A stretch of DNA of 64,000 bases from Corydoras sp. C115 (Eukaryota > Chordata > Actinopteri > Siluriformes > Callichthyidae): NCBI GenBank assembly GCA_019802505.1, contig JAFMOC010000009.1:11110001-11174000 (forward strand). The letters run 5' to 3'. Both the position numbers and the translations under genes were made by a program. This document shows, piece by piece, positions 14,094-28,700 of the stretch (the stretch's first letter is position 1; each line of letters starts with the position of its first letter). The notes beneath the pieces were generated by a model that was not told the origin of the DNA, searched no databases, and saw only the letters and a list, made by a program, of their open reading frames with translations.

Positions 14094-17000
14094 TAATATC
14101 AATGAAAACTTTTATTCCTATTTTTCAGATTAAAAAAAGAACAAGATTCTCCAACTACTAGTGCCAAAGACAGTGCATCCATGTGTATGTGTATCTTCAT
14201 GATAATCAGAAATAAATGCATTTCAGTTAATCTATTTACATAAGTTTATCTGAAACTATTAAAACTAATAAACTTGGAAATATGAAATATTAATATAACC
14301 TGTAACACTTTCTTCACTCAGTCGCGAAAGAAAATAGCCCAGACACAATACAAGACAAGAGGTTAGCAGTACCAAAGAAAAATCATGATAACGAATCTGT
14401 TCACAAAAGTGGATCAGAGGCAGAACACATATGCAGCGACTGTGTTGGATCGTTGGAGCTCAATGCCATTCTTCTTCTAGCAGGTACTCAGCAATGCACA
14501 GGACCAACTCTACATCTGACTGACTAACTTTAAGTTTGTTTTACATGTAAGAGACATTTACATTTAAAAATGACATTGGAGACTAAAGCAACCGTAAGAC
14601 CTTCTATTATTCTATAATCTAGAATTTATAATGTATTATACAATTTATAATGTATTATATAAGTACATTCATAAAGCTTTTTTGTCATATGACTATGTTA
14701 ATGTACACAGATGTTAATAATCACAGTCATAAAGTGTTATAGCAATATGCCATAAGGTGACAGTGACATTATATTATAATATAATATATTATAAATTTTG
14801 TATTTAGACATAATGATTTCACTTTACTTAAAAGGTTTGTAAATAGCATTTATAATCTTTTATAAGTCTTTATGTACTAATACAGTCTCCTTCATAGAGC
14901 TAATAAATGACATTTTACACAATACCTATTAAGAGAGCTTATAAGCATTCATAAACAGTTTTGAGCACTCTCAGGGGAGGCATTAATTTAACACAAGGGT
15001 TATGGAGCTTTATTACGATCTCTACAATAAGCTGATGAATAGTTAACACATACAATTTATAATGCATTATGTCACTGTGTTATAAAGCCTTATGGCATAC
15101 TTAGATGTTTATAACCTCAGTTATAAAGATTTCTATGTTAACAGAGACTTATGACAAGTGTTATAAACCATTATGAATGCTATATAATACTTTATAAATG
15201 TACTTCATACTATATGAAATACCAGATTCATTTAAAGTGTTACCATAATAACATATTTGTTCTATACATTTTTACTATTTATGATTTGCAGTTTAATATC
15301 TACAATTCCCCCCAATTTCCCCCAAGTTAACCTCCTCAGACTCAGACCCGGGAAAAACTATAAGTTTAGCTTTTCTTTTTTTCCACCGTCATGAAATTTG
15401 GTAGCGTTTATATTAGGGGTGTCTTCAACTAAGGATTTTCGTAGTCGAATCTGATTCGTCAGATTCTCCCTATAGTCGACTCGAATCAGTTAAAATTTCA
15501 CCACAAGATGGCGCTATAAGCGTGGTTTTTAAAAAATATTTTAAAAAATATTTTACTTGTTTTTCTAGAGCACCGTAAATGCGATCCCCGTTCTGAACTT
15601 TTAAAAAAAAAAATATTAACAGAAATTAGGATGATTTTATTTGACAATAGGCTATATATATATAACGAAAACAAAGACATTTCATGTAAAAACTAATGCT
15701 TAGCAGCAGCCATGGGCAACCTCATGTGGTCAAAATGGTACATTCGACTATGAGGTTCATAGTCGACTACGGTTCTCCAAATCGAATCGTCGAATCAGCA
15801 AATATTGCAGCTCACTCCTAGTTTATATTGGTCTAAGTGTATATACGTCACAAAAGTTCCCTACTTGTTTAGGAGTAAGCTACACTTTTAGGCAGCTTTG
15901 TTTCCGTTCCGATTCTTTTAAGCTAATCCTAAATTTTCAGAGCATGTTTACGACCACGGACTGATTTATGAAGAGGAAACGAGACCTGATTTGTGTATTC
16001 ACTGCTCTTAACCGTGTGATAAATAACAGACTCCTGCCGTAGTGTCGATTTGCCTTTAGACCTCAGCACGGCCGTTTGAACGTTCCTGTGCGTGCGTAGA
16101 AATTTAATACAAATCTTTAGGCCTGATCTATTTGTACTCGGATGAACCCCCACAGCCATTTTGATCAACTCCCGAACTACTGAATATCGATCAGCGGCCT
16201 TCACATTTACCAGGCAGCTGAGCCATGTGTTTCCTGTCAGCAAGGGGATGTTTATGTAATGTTGTGTTAGTGTGTTTGGGGTTTTGTTCTGCTCTTCCTG
16301 TGCACTGTAGGGGTGGATCTGGGAGACTGGCCGCCCTGTAGGGTCCAGGTTTTGGAAGCCTCTAATTGGCTGTGGAACGGCACCAGCCTGAGCCAGCCGG
16401 CTGCTCGCATGGCTTTTGATGTGTCTCACTCTGAGCCACAGCAGGAGCCTCTGATGAATGCTTTCACTTGGGAAATAGTTTTGCCTCGCTCTTATAAAGT
16501 GGAGCCAGACAAATCACATGAAGCTACTTTCTTTGCTGAAATAGCAGGCTGAAAACGTTTCCAATGCTGTTATTATTTTGACTGGGTTTTATGTTCTTAG
16601 AAAATAGGGAGCTGTGTATTTGCCTTTTAATATAAAGGATTACTAACACTATAAGTCCTGTATTCATAATGCACTATGAACTCATTCATAAAGCTTTGTA
16701 AAGTATGTAAATGCTTTTGTAAAGCATTTGTAAATGCTTTTAAAACACCTGTCATAAGTATCTGTTAATTTACACAGATGCTTATAAACACATTTACGAA
16801 TAAGACATAAGGCTTTATAACACAAAGTGAAATAATTCACCATAAAAAAGGATATTTTAACCGTTTACTAACTTGTCGTAGAGAACAGCATCATAAAACT
16901 TTATAACATTTGTGTCAAACAAATTCCTAAGTTAAATAGTAACTTTATACCCATTACAGTTTATGAAGGCTCATAAGCTCTTACAGAAATTAGGTGCCAT

Positions 17001-20000
17001 GTTGCCATCTTTTATCTCTGTGAAGAAGATTGCATTAATATTAGTAAATGATGACTTATAAAAGATTATAACTGCTCTTTGTGGACATAAGGTAAAATCA
17101 CCTTTTATTAAGTAGACATTTCTAAAGAAGTTTATTATAATGAATTGTCTCTTTATGTAATAAAGTCTCATTTCATATTGTTATAACATTGTTTATGACC
17201 ATAATGATAAACATGTATGTACATTAATGGCTTATGACAAACATTCCAAAGTATTACGAATACTTCATGAAGCTTTATAAACGCACTTCTAATGCATTAT
17301 GAATACCAGATTCATAAGTGTATTCATAATGCATTAGAACCACAACACACAGAGGCAATTTTGAGCAGTCAATTCAGCCTGAATTGCCTCTATATAGTCT
17401 GTGTGTTGTGCTTATAATGCATTATAAATGACTTTATAAAACTCTATGCACACAGACTATATAGAGGAAATTCAGGCTGAATTGACTGCTCTAAATTGCC
17501 TCTGTGTTGTGGTTCTAATGCATTATGAATACCAGATTCATAAGGGAATTTGTAACACTTACAAATGTGACTATAAAACTCTATGAATTTGTTATTTATA
17601 ATGCATTATAAGCACAACACACATACAAAACAGAGGCAATTTAGAGCAATCAATTCAGCCTGAATCCATGTTTTTGGACTGTGGGAGACCAGAGAACCCA
17701 TACGAACATAGGGATCGAACCTAAATGTGCTCGCCACTAAGCCACCGATATTTATTTTAATTTTTCGTAAAAATATATATTTTTTAAATGTATTTTTTTG
17801 CATCTGTTCACCAGGACACCAGACATTGACGGGCTGTCTGCAGATCCATTCCGGAAGCGTGTCTTTAGGCCTGTGTGGTATTGAGCTCGAGCAGCCGCTC
17901 ATGTCTGAAGAACTCAAGTCTGAGCTTAACCCGCTAACAATTACGATCCAGGCTGCTTCCTCACTTCCCTCCTCTCCTGTTACTTTCTACGACCTTGAAG
18001 TAAAGTGCTGGTTTCGTCTTGCTTAATATTACTTATTTGTGATTTCATAATTTAATAGGATCAGAGCGTTGATTTTTGTTGTCATTATATCATATGTAAA
18101 AGCATCGAGATCTATTCATTACTCAGCAAGGCCGTTCTTTTTGCACTTACAGGAAACCTCCATGCCTGTTTACTGCCAATATAAAGTCCCCTATATGCCC
18201 ACCCACAGGACTGAAGCGATGCCTCATGAATCCTGTATATCTTTTGATGACATTAATGTTATCCTGACTGGTCTGTGGCACAAGGAGGAGCTGATCGAGT
18301 TTCTCAGAGGGCCTCCGTTGAAGATTGAGGTTCATGACCGTGATAAAAAACCTGAAGAACCTCTAATACGCCCAGCCATTTTTGGCACGGAGCCGGATGA
18401 TGACAAACTAGCCAGCACAGTTCTACTCCCCAACATGAATTTAACCTCCAAAGCTTTCAAAGACAAAAAAAATCTGTGGAACCCATATGGCATTGCAAAG
18501 CTGGATTTATCTGATTTCCTAAAGGGACGCAAGTCATTAAATCGCAACTTACCCATTAGAGGTTCTGATGAGGTGCAGAGGCTCGAACAGGAAGAAGAGG
18601 AGGAACACGAAGCTGAAAGTTCTCGGGTTCAAGCGCTGAAATCCAGCTTGCCGCCAGGTCATTACCTCGAAGCCAGCTCCAAGCTCAAAATCAAGGCCGA
18701 GATAGCACACCCAATATGTCCTGAGTTGAGCACCGGTAATGAGTACTGTGTTTTCGGTCGCATTATTTACTCATTTAGCTACAAAAATACTCCTGTTCTG
18801 AAGAAACTGAGGTCAGAGATTCTGCGAATCAACGCGCTGGCTTTTCAACTTGGCTCATTTAAAGAGGAAACGGTTCAAAGGATCCTGTGTGGTAAAAAAC
18901 TGACTGCCGAAGAAAGAGACAACAAAAACCTGAATGTTATAACAGGATTCCATGTCCAGGATAAGATGAAACATATTTTTATTCTGGAGGGATTAAAGGA
19001 CCAGGCCATCGAAACGCTTTGGGTAACAGTTCCTGTGATGTAAGCTAATCAAATGCTGTGTGGGCTTTACAAATATGTAAATTGTTTCGGTCTGGGGAAA
19101 ATTCATTCCAGCGTTCCATATTTTCTGTTGTTTTGCAGGTTCTGTGAGGATATGGAGAACCGGGTCAGTGTTTTATATAACTCAGGTCTGAGCTTCTCTA
19201 AGAGGCTGTACGACTCTCTGGATGTCGGGCTGAGTCCAGTTCATCTCCGTAAGCCATTAGAATCCATCATGAAGCTTTCCTTGGTGTATGTTAGAGACAT
19301 GATCCCACATACATGTCTACAGGCTATGCAACGGTACGTCTGAAAAAAATTCTATGAATCCGGTGTTCATAATGCATTACAAATACATTTATTCATAAAA
19401 GTTTAAGGAATGCACTTATAATGCATTATGAATACTGGATTTGTTACTTTTTTTTTAAAGAAATTGCAGGAGATTGAAGTCACACTCAATTCATCATGAA
19501 CTGCTAAAATTCACGAGAGTGGTTATAAACATCTATATTCAATACCAAAGGTGTTATAAAGCACTATGAATACTTTATAAAGCTTTATAAATGTGTTAAT
19601 AATGCATTAAGAATGTTGTATTTATTAAGCGTTACCTTTGTTTCATATTATAATGTGCAATGATGTCATATTGTGTTATAACATTTTATGATCCTGAATA
19701 TCTATTTACATTAACAAGTGTTCTAAAGTGTTATGAATACTTTATAAAGCTTTATAAATGTGTTAATAATGCATTTAGAATATTGTATTTATTAAGTGTT
19801 ATTTTTGTTTAATATTATAATGTGTTATGGTGTCATATTGTGTTATAACATTTTATAAGTGTGATTCTGAATATTAACAAGTGTTCTAATGTGTTACGAA
19901 TACTTCATAAAACTTTATAAATGTGTTAATAATGCATTAAGAACACTGTATTAAGTGTTACCTTTGTTTCAAATTATAACGTGTTATGATGACATATTGT

Positions 20001-21052
20001 GTTAGAACAACATTTTATGAGTGTGATTCTGAATATCTATGTACAATAACAAGGGTTCTAATGTGCTATGAATGCTTTATAAAGCTTTATGAATGTGTTT
20101 ATAATGTATTGAGAATATGAATTATTGTGAATACTGAATTCGGAAAAAGTTAAAATTTTTTTTAATTACGGTAAGCACCATCAACTATTTGGACATCAGT
20201 GATGAGAGTAACATCTGTAACATCTGTAACAAAAGGATCTTTAATAATATAATAAAATAATATTATAAAAAAGGTTCATTTTACCTTGACTTGCACATTA
20301 ATAGCCGAGGCCTCTCATGACTGTAGAAATGTGTAAATGGTTAACATTCGGCTACCAAAGAACCAAAATCAGTGCAGGTATTTTCATTAGCACGTTTTCA
20401 AGGCGAGACTGTAAAATGATAATATGTACCTTAAGACAGAGTGCATATTTGTGGGAACAAAATTACAACATGGGTATGTTTCTCTCTTTGATGTTTTCCC
20501 GATGGATCTCTTTGGTTTAGAATAAGCCACATCTGCCAAGTCAGGAATTTGGAAGACGTGGTTCAAAACAACCTGTTTCCATCACCCAAAATGATCCTCT
20601 GCTTAGACAAGGAGTTTGGAATGATGCCCGGCGAAGACGTAGAGGAATTCATTCAAAAGCCCAAAGAATTAAAACACGATTTGGATCGTTGTGCATCACG
20701 AAGGAGGGAACATGTTCCCCTTGATATCTTCAATACGAACTACATGGCATGGAAAGCGCAGCAAGAACCTTGCATGAAAAACTTTATACAGGTATTTATC
20801 CAAATGTGACAGCGCTGATTGACATGTAATGTTTGAAAAAGCCCAAAATTGCAGCTAATATGTTTGTGATCTGTATTTTAGACCAACATTGAGGACATTC
20901 ACAAAGCCAGCAGTGCCCTACAGAAGCCCAAACCTAAAGTGTTTGGTGCTAAAGTAGAGGAAGGTCGGGCTGCCCACAACTACAGCATTCAAACACTGAA
21001 CTGCAACACTCTGGCTAAGAAACTGCTGCAGGAGGAGATGGCAAAGGTCAGA

Positions 21053-21149
<97 letters not shown>

Positions 21150-21442
21150 TATATATATATCTCAATCGGGTCGCGCTGGGGGGGGGGGTTCCCATGCCCA
21201 TCCTGAGCGCCAATCTATCGCTGGGCACACACTCACTCACGCAGACACACTCTATATGGGGCAATTTGGAGAATTCAATTGAACTTGATCCATGTTTTTG
21301 GACTGTGGGAGGAAGCCAGAGAACCCGGAGGAAACCCACGCGGACACGGGGAGAATATGGAAACTCCACCCACATGGGGATTCGAACCGGGAATCCCTAG
21401 TGCTGAGAGGAGAACATGCTAACCACTAAGCCACCGTGCCAC

Positions 21443-21531
<89 letters not shown>

Positions 21532-22252
21532 CTATAATAATTAGGGGTGTCTTCAACTAAGTATTTTCATAGTCGAATCTGATTCATCAGATTTTCCCTG
21601 ATGAATAGTCGACTGATAGTCGAATCAGTTAAAATTTCACCACAAAATGGCGCTATAAGCGTGGTTTTTAAAAAAGATTTTCTTTTATATTTTACTTGTT
21701 TTTCTAGAGCACCGTAAATGGGATCCCCGTTCTGGACTTTTTAAAAAAAAAATATTAACAGAAATTAGGATGATTTTATTTGACAAAAGGCTATATATAT
21801 AACGAAAACAAAGACATTTCATGTAAAAACTAATGCTTAGCAGCAGCCATGGGCACCCCCATGTGGTCAAAATGGTACATTCGTCTATGAGGTTCATAGT
21901 CGACTACGGTTCTCGTCGAATCAGCGAATATTGCAGCTCACCCCTAATAATAATACTATAATAAATTAATAAATACTGTAAATATTCTGACTGGAGTATA
22001 TATTATTTTTGTAGGATCTGAACCAAAGGTTTACTTACAGTCAACATTACCACTCGTTCACCGTGAGCCCTGTTGACGTGGAGGCAGAGCACAAAGCTGC
22101 ACTGGATAGATCTCGTGCCACATGGCGCACCTGTAATGGCTTCATCTATCCTGGAATCAAGAGCAGCATAAGGTCCAACGAACATCCCAAACAGCCAGAT
22201 CAGGCTCGGGTGGAGGAGCTCAGACAGGTACAACCAGGCGTCAGGATGCTTC

Positions 22253-22291
<39 letters not shown>

Positions 22292-22698
22292 TTTATATAT
22301 AAGGCTATTATCCTATAGAAACGATACATTTTTAAACATCGCTGTGAAAGTTTAATTGCTTATTTTCCCTTAATAGCCCTGGAGAGAGAACATACTCCAT
22401 GCAAACACCATGAAGCCCTTCATGGACAGGACCACGTGGAAGTGGAGTAAACGGCACAAAGACTTCGAGCTTTACCAACAACCACCTCCTTTCATCAGTC
22501 CAGTACCTCCGATCTCCATTCATTTAGCAGGTGAAATAAAACAGTAAAAGTTCCATCCCTCATCCTATCCCGGCTGTATTATTGTAATGCGTTGCTTGTC
22601 GGTCTCCCAGCTTCCACTATCAGGCCTCTACAACTGATTCAGAACTCTGCAGCCTGACTTATATTCAACCAACTCGAGTGAACTCCTGTCACTCCACC

Positions 22699-22735
<37 letters not shown>

Positions 22736-25700
22736 GGCTCCCTGTAGCTGCTGCATTCAGTACTAGTCACTGACTCTGATCTACAGAACCATTTCTGGAT
22801 CTGCCCCCTCTTACTTTCACTCTGTCTTTATAGAATACACTCTGGCTCATTCACTTCACTCTAGTGATGATTGTCGTCTGGTGGTTCCACCTCACCGAGG
22901 AGCTGATTCTCACTCCGTGCCGTTTACCACTGCAACATGGTGGAAACATCTTCCCAACTCTGTCCGTAAGGCAGAGTCACTTGGCATTTTTAAGAAACTA
23001 CTGAAGATGTATCTTTTTAACAAACACCTGTTGTAAAAAATTTATTTTATCCATTATCTCCCGCTTTATCGTCTAGTAGGGTCACGGCGGGTTTCCCCAT
23101 GCCCATCCAGGGGAGAACGTTTTGGGCGCTGGGCAGATACACCCAGGACAGGGTGGCCAATCCATCGCTGGGCACACACTCACGCATACACACTCTATAT
23201 GGGGCAATTTGGAGAATTCAATTGACCATGATGTCGGCACGGTGGCTTAGTGGTTAGCGCGTTCGCCTCTCAGTGCTAGGGATTCCCGGTTCGAATCCCC
23301 ATCTGGGTGGAGTTTCCATGTTCTCCCTGTGTCTGCGTGGGTTTCCTCCGGGTTCTCCGGTTTCCTCCCACAGTCCAAAAACATGGTCAATTGTTCATTC
23401 ATTCATTATCTCCTGCTTTATCCTCTATTAGGGTCGCGGTGGGGTTCCCCATGCCCATCCAGGGGAGAACGTCTCGGACGCTGTGCAGATAGACCCAGGA
23501 CAGGGCGCCAATCCATCGCTGGGCACATACTCACACAGACACACTCTATATGGGGCAATTTGGAGAATTCAATTGACTTGATCCATGTTTTTGGACTGTG
23601 GGAGGAAACCGGAGAACCCGGAGGAAACCCACGCGGACACCGGGAGAACATGGAAACTCCACCCAGATTGTGATTCAAACCGGGACTCCCTAGCGCTGAG
23701 AGGAGAACATGCTAACCACTAAACCACCGTGTCACCAGATAACAATCAGGTTTGATAAATCTACAGTTTAGCTGGTTTTCTTCATAACATCTGACTTGTG
23801 GTGTTCTCATTTGTAAGCTGCTTTGGATAAAAGCATCTGCTAAATGATTAAATGTAAATGTAGAAAGTAACTCACACAACCGCTTTAATGATGACGGACA
23901 ATAATCCATACTTACATGGTCCGCTTTATGCTTCTCATTAGGAGAGGATCTGCATAGGGAGCAACTGCAAACTGCACAAGAGCAATATGCAAGATGGCAA
24001 AGTAAGGTTCTGCCTGATAAGAACTCAGCAGAAGGTCAGATCCCCGAGTTTAAGTGCCACATGAGGAAAGAAGGCCTGGACAAGTTACAGGATATTTTGA
24101 AGGATAAACCCATGAAGCACACTCTAAAACAGGCATGGAAGACCATACTGGTAAACATTCATACTATTTTTTTATATATACACTCTATTTGTTATATTAT
24201 ATATATATAGGCGGCACGGTGGCTTAGTGGTTAGCATGTTCTCCTCTCAGCACTAGGGATTCCCAGTCGAATCCCCATCTGGGTGGAGTTTCCATGTTCT
24301 CCCCGTGTCTGAGTGGGTTTACTCCGGTTTCCTTCCACAGTCCAAAACCATGGATCAAGTCAATTGAGTTCTCCAAATTGCCCCATATAGAGTGTGTATG
24401 CGTGCGTGTCTGTGTGAGTCTGTGCCTAGCGATAGATTGGCGCCCTGTCCTGGGTGTATCTGCCCAGTGTCCGAAACGGTCTCCTCTGGATGGGCATGGG
24501 GAACCCCAACGCGACCCTAATAGAGGATAAAGCAGAAGATAATGAATGAATGAATATATTATATTAATTATATATCATATGTGTTATCCAAGATAATCCA
24601 TCCATTCAAAAAAAATGCTCCTATGTTACTTCAGGATAACATATCTGTATTTATCTATGTAAATATATAATATTTGCAAAATGATGCATCCATTTAATCC
24701 AAAATAATTTATGCAATCCAAAATTATTTATGTAATCCAAGATCATTTAACCATTTAATCCAAATTAGACCAACCAACTATCTAATTCAAGAGAATATAT
24801 CTAATCCAAAATAACTACTCTGTTTATTCCATGATAATCCATCCATTCATTTATGTAATCCAAAATAATTTATGTAATCCAAAATCATTTATCCATCTAA
24901 TCCAAACAATGCCATCCATTTATGTAATTCAAGATAATTCATCTAATCGAAAATAACTGATCTGTGTAATCCAAGATAATCTATCCATGTAATCCAAGAT
25001 CATTTGTCCATCTAATTCATACAAGTCCATCCATCGATCTACTTCAAGATAATATATCTAATCCACAATTATTTGTGTGTAATCCAAGATAATCCATTAA
25101 TTTATCCATCCAATCAATAGTATGTATGCAATTCAAGATCAGTCATCCATCTACTTCGAGATAATCTATCACATCCAAAATAATTTATTTGTGTAATCCG
25201 AGATCATCCAAAATAAATCCATCTGCACTAAATTAACAAATCTATCTAATCCAAAAAAATTATTTATCTAATCTACATGATCCATATGATCTAGTCTCAT
25301 CGATCTCAATCTCTATCCATCTATCTGTGTTATAAATGTGTTGTGATCACCTACATTATATCTAAATTATTAGATTAAATAGTGAGTCATTATTTGAATT
25401 GGCAGCAGGTGGGTCTCAGCTCTCTTTGCGACTTCGTCGGCATCGAAACAAAATCCGACTTAAAGCAGAGAATCGATGATGTTTCAGAGTTTACCATTAA
25501 AACCGCGGGAGGCACAATATAAAACTATCTTTAGAAAGGTGCTGATAGAGAATGAAAAAGGAAAAAGGGCAAATAGATGTTTATCTTCAGACTCCAACAT
25601 ACAAGTTAGACACGTCATTAGTACAATACAATCAAAGAATTTATAATTAAACCAGCTAATTGAATGGAAAAAGCAGCGAAACCAAAAATAAACCCTATTT

Positions 25701-28700
25701 TCTGTTTCCAGCCGATTCCACTGTTTACTAAGGTTCAACCTACAGAAACAAAAGGAAGGTTTAAGGAGAATCACAGAATCATCACAGTCCAACCAGCCAC
25801 TGCACAACACAGCAAGTGCAAGTTTGGGTGAGTAACTACTTTCAGTGTCCACACTAAGATCAAAAGTATGAGGACACCTGCATACACGCATCATTAGTAG
25901 TATGCTTTAATTCATCAGCGTTAATATGGAGTTGGGCGGCACGTGGCTTAGTGGTTAGCATGTTCTCCTCTCAGCGCTAGGGATTCCCGGTTCGAATCCC
26001 CATCTGGGTGGAGTTTCCATGTTCTCCCCGTGTCCACGTGGGTTTCCTCCGGGTTCTCCGGTTTCCTCCCACAGTCCAAAAACATGGATCAAGTCAATTG
26101 AGTTCTCCAAATTGCCCCATATAGAGTGTGTCTGTGTAAGTGAGTGTGTGCCCAGCGATAGATTGGCGTCCTGTCCTGGGCGTATCTGCTCAGCGCCCGA
26201 GACGTTCTCCCCTGGATGGGCATGGAGAACCCCCCCTCCACGACCCTAATATAGGATAAAGCGGAAGATAATGGATGGATAATATGGAGTTGACAATTAA
26301 AACATCTATCCACCAATCATCTTCCATTTAATTCTACATTAGGGTCTCGGGGGGGGGGGGGTTCCCCATGCCCATCCAGGGGAGAACATTTCGTGCACTG
26401 AGCAGATACACCCAGGACAGGGTGCCAATCTATAGCTGGGCACACTCACATATAGAAACACACTATATACGGGCAATTACTTATTTTTTTAAAATTATAT
26501 TATTAATTATAACTATATTGCCCACTAAACTTGATTGATGAGGCAACATTAATCAATCAATAAACCCTGGAGCAATAAGGGTTAAAGACCTCGCTCAAGG
26601 ACCCAAATGGCAGCTTTTGTAGTTCTGGGATGTGAACCTCCAACCTTTAGACTGATAGCCCAGCACTAAACTACAACACCCTCATATGAATATGATGAAG
26701 CAAAGGCACTGCGAAGGTCATTCAAGTCTACAACAAACCGATAACCATCTCCAAGTTGTATTAATGTCCCAATACATTTGTCCATATAGCCATTTTTTAT
26801 TAAATCTATATTTCATTAAGGCAGGGGTGCCCACACAATTTTTTATAATTTTTTTAGGCTTTTATATTGAAACCTGTTTACACACATCATGTTAGTATTG
26901 GGGGGCACTTTGGCTTAGTGGTTAGCATGTTCTCCTCTCAGCACGGGGGATTCCCGTTTCGAATCCCAATCTGGATGGAGTTTCCATGTTCTCCCCGTGT
27001 CCGTGTGGGTTTCCTCCGGGTTCTCTCCCACAGTCCAAAAACATGGATCAAGGTCAATTGAATTCTCCAAATTGCCCCATATAGAGTGTGATTGTGTGCA
27101 CAGTGATAGATTGGCGTCCTGTCCTGGGTGTATCTGCCCAGCACCTGAGACGCTCTCCCCTGGATGGGCATGGAGAACCCCCCCCCACACACACACACAA
27201 CCCTAATAGTGGATAAAGCAGAAGATAATGGATGGATAGATGGATGTTAGTATTGTCGAATCAGCATAGAAAAGATGGCACAGAAATTGCAGCAAATAGC
27301 AAATAAATTGGTTTTAGTTAAACACAAACGACCAAACACAATGGAAATGCAATGGCTACGTGGCAAATCAAGCAAAGGCATTTTGAGTTTGACGTTGCAA
27401 AAAAATATTCATCCTCCCACTCGAAATGAAAGTTGTATTTTAGTTATTTTGGAGCCTTCACATGGCTTGTCAGTAAAATAAAGCGCAAAAACATTTATTC
27501 ATTCATTCATTATCTGTCGCTTTATCCTCTATTAGGGTCGCGGTGGGGTTCCCCATGCCCATCCAGGGGAGAACTTCTCGGGCGCTGGGCAGATACACCC
27601 AGGACAGGGCGCCAATCCATCGCTGGGCACACACTCACTCACACAGACACACTCTATATGGGGCAATTTGGAGAATTCAATTGACTTGATCCATGTTTTT
27701 GGACTGTGGGAGGAAACCGGAGAACCCGGAGGAAACCCACGCGGACATGGGGAGAACGTGGAAACTCCACCCAGATGGGGATTTGAACCGGAAATCCCTA
27801 GCGCCGAGAGGCGAATGTGCTACCCACTAAGCCACCGTACCGCCAGCGCAAAAACAGAAAATATCTAATGTAAAAAGAAACTATCTAGTGTAGATGATTC
27901 GTGATCCAGTGCTTGAAGCACAGAGGCGTGGCCACGGGCCGGTTTTTGGAACAGCGAGAGAGACGGGGGGGGGGGGGGGGGGGGGGGACTGCTCGCTCGC
28001 AGAGATCGCGATTCATGAATCCCATTGTGTGTTAAAATGCGTGCGCGCGTTTGTAAGAGTGCTTCCGATACTGTGCTGTAAAAAAAAAAGCACTGATATG
28101 TGATTTTAAATTTTTTTTTCAAACCTCCATAGCGATGCCTGCATTAAGGCATTTTTACTTGAAAGCATTCATTTCAGCTGGTTTATTAGGGCTGTATTCA
28201 TCTAAAGATTTTCATAGTCGAATCTGATTCGTCAGATTTTCCCTATAGTCGACTGACAGTCGAATCAGTTAAAATTTTCACCACAAGATGGCGCTAAGGG
28301 CGTAGTTTTAAAAAAAAAAATATATATATATTTTATATTTTACTTGTTTTTCTAACAAAAGAAAACCTTTTTTTTTTTTTGCTTTTCTTTTTTTTTCTCC
28401 TAGAAATTAGGATGATTTTATTTGACAAAATGTGGTCAGAATGGTACATTCGACTATGAGGTTCATAGTCGACTACGGTTCTCCGAATCGAATCGTCGAA
28501 TCAGCGAATATTGCAGCTCACCCCTATGGTTTATATAGATGAATAACTTCATATTCCCGCTGCTTTTTCCAGACATTACTGGACGCCGCACTCCTTTCAG
28601 CACAAGAGAGCTGCTCGGCCGTACACCGAGGAAGAAAAACATCTGCACGTCTTTCAAAAACCCCCGAACGTCACCATGAACTACACAGACTCGAGCAAAG

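Noticed and set aside
27668..27868. Recurrent short open frames with GNRRTRRKPTRTRGEHGN-like or GFLRVLRFPPTVQKHG-like products
   Set aside because: They recur at every V-SINE in both orientations and are translations of its conserved central domain, not a protein family.
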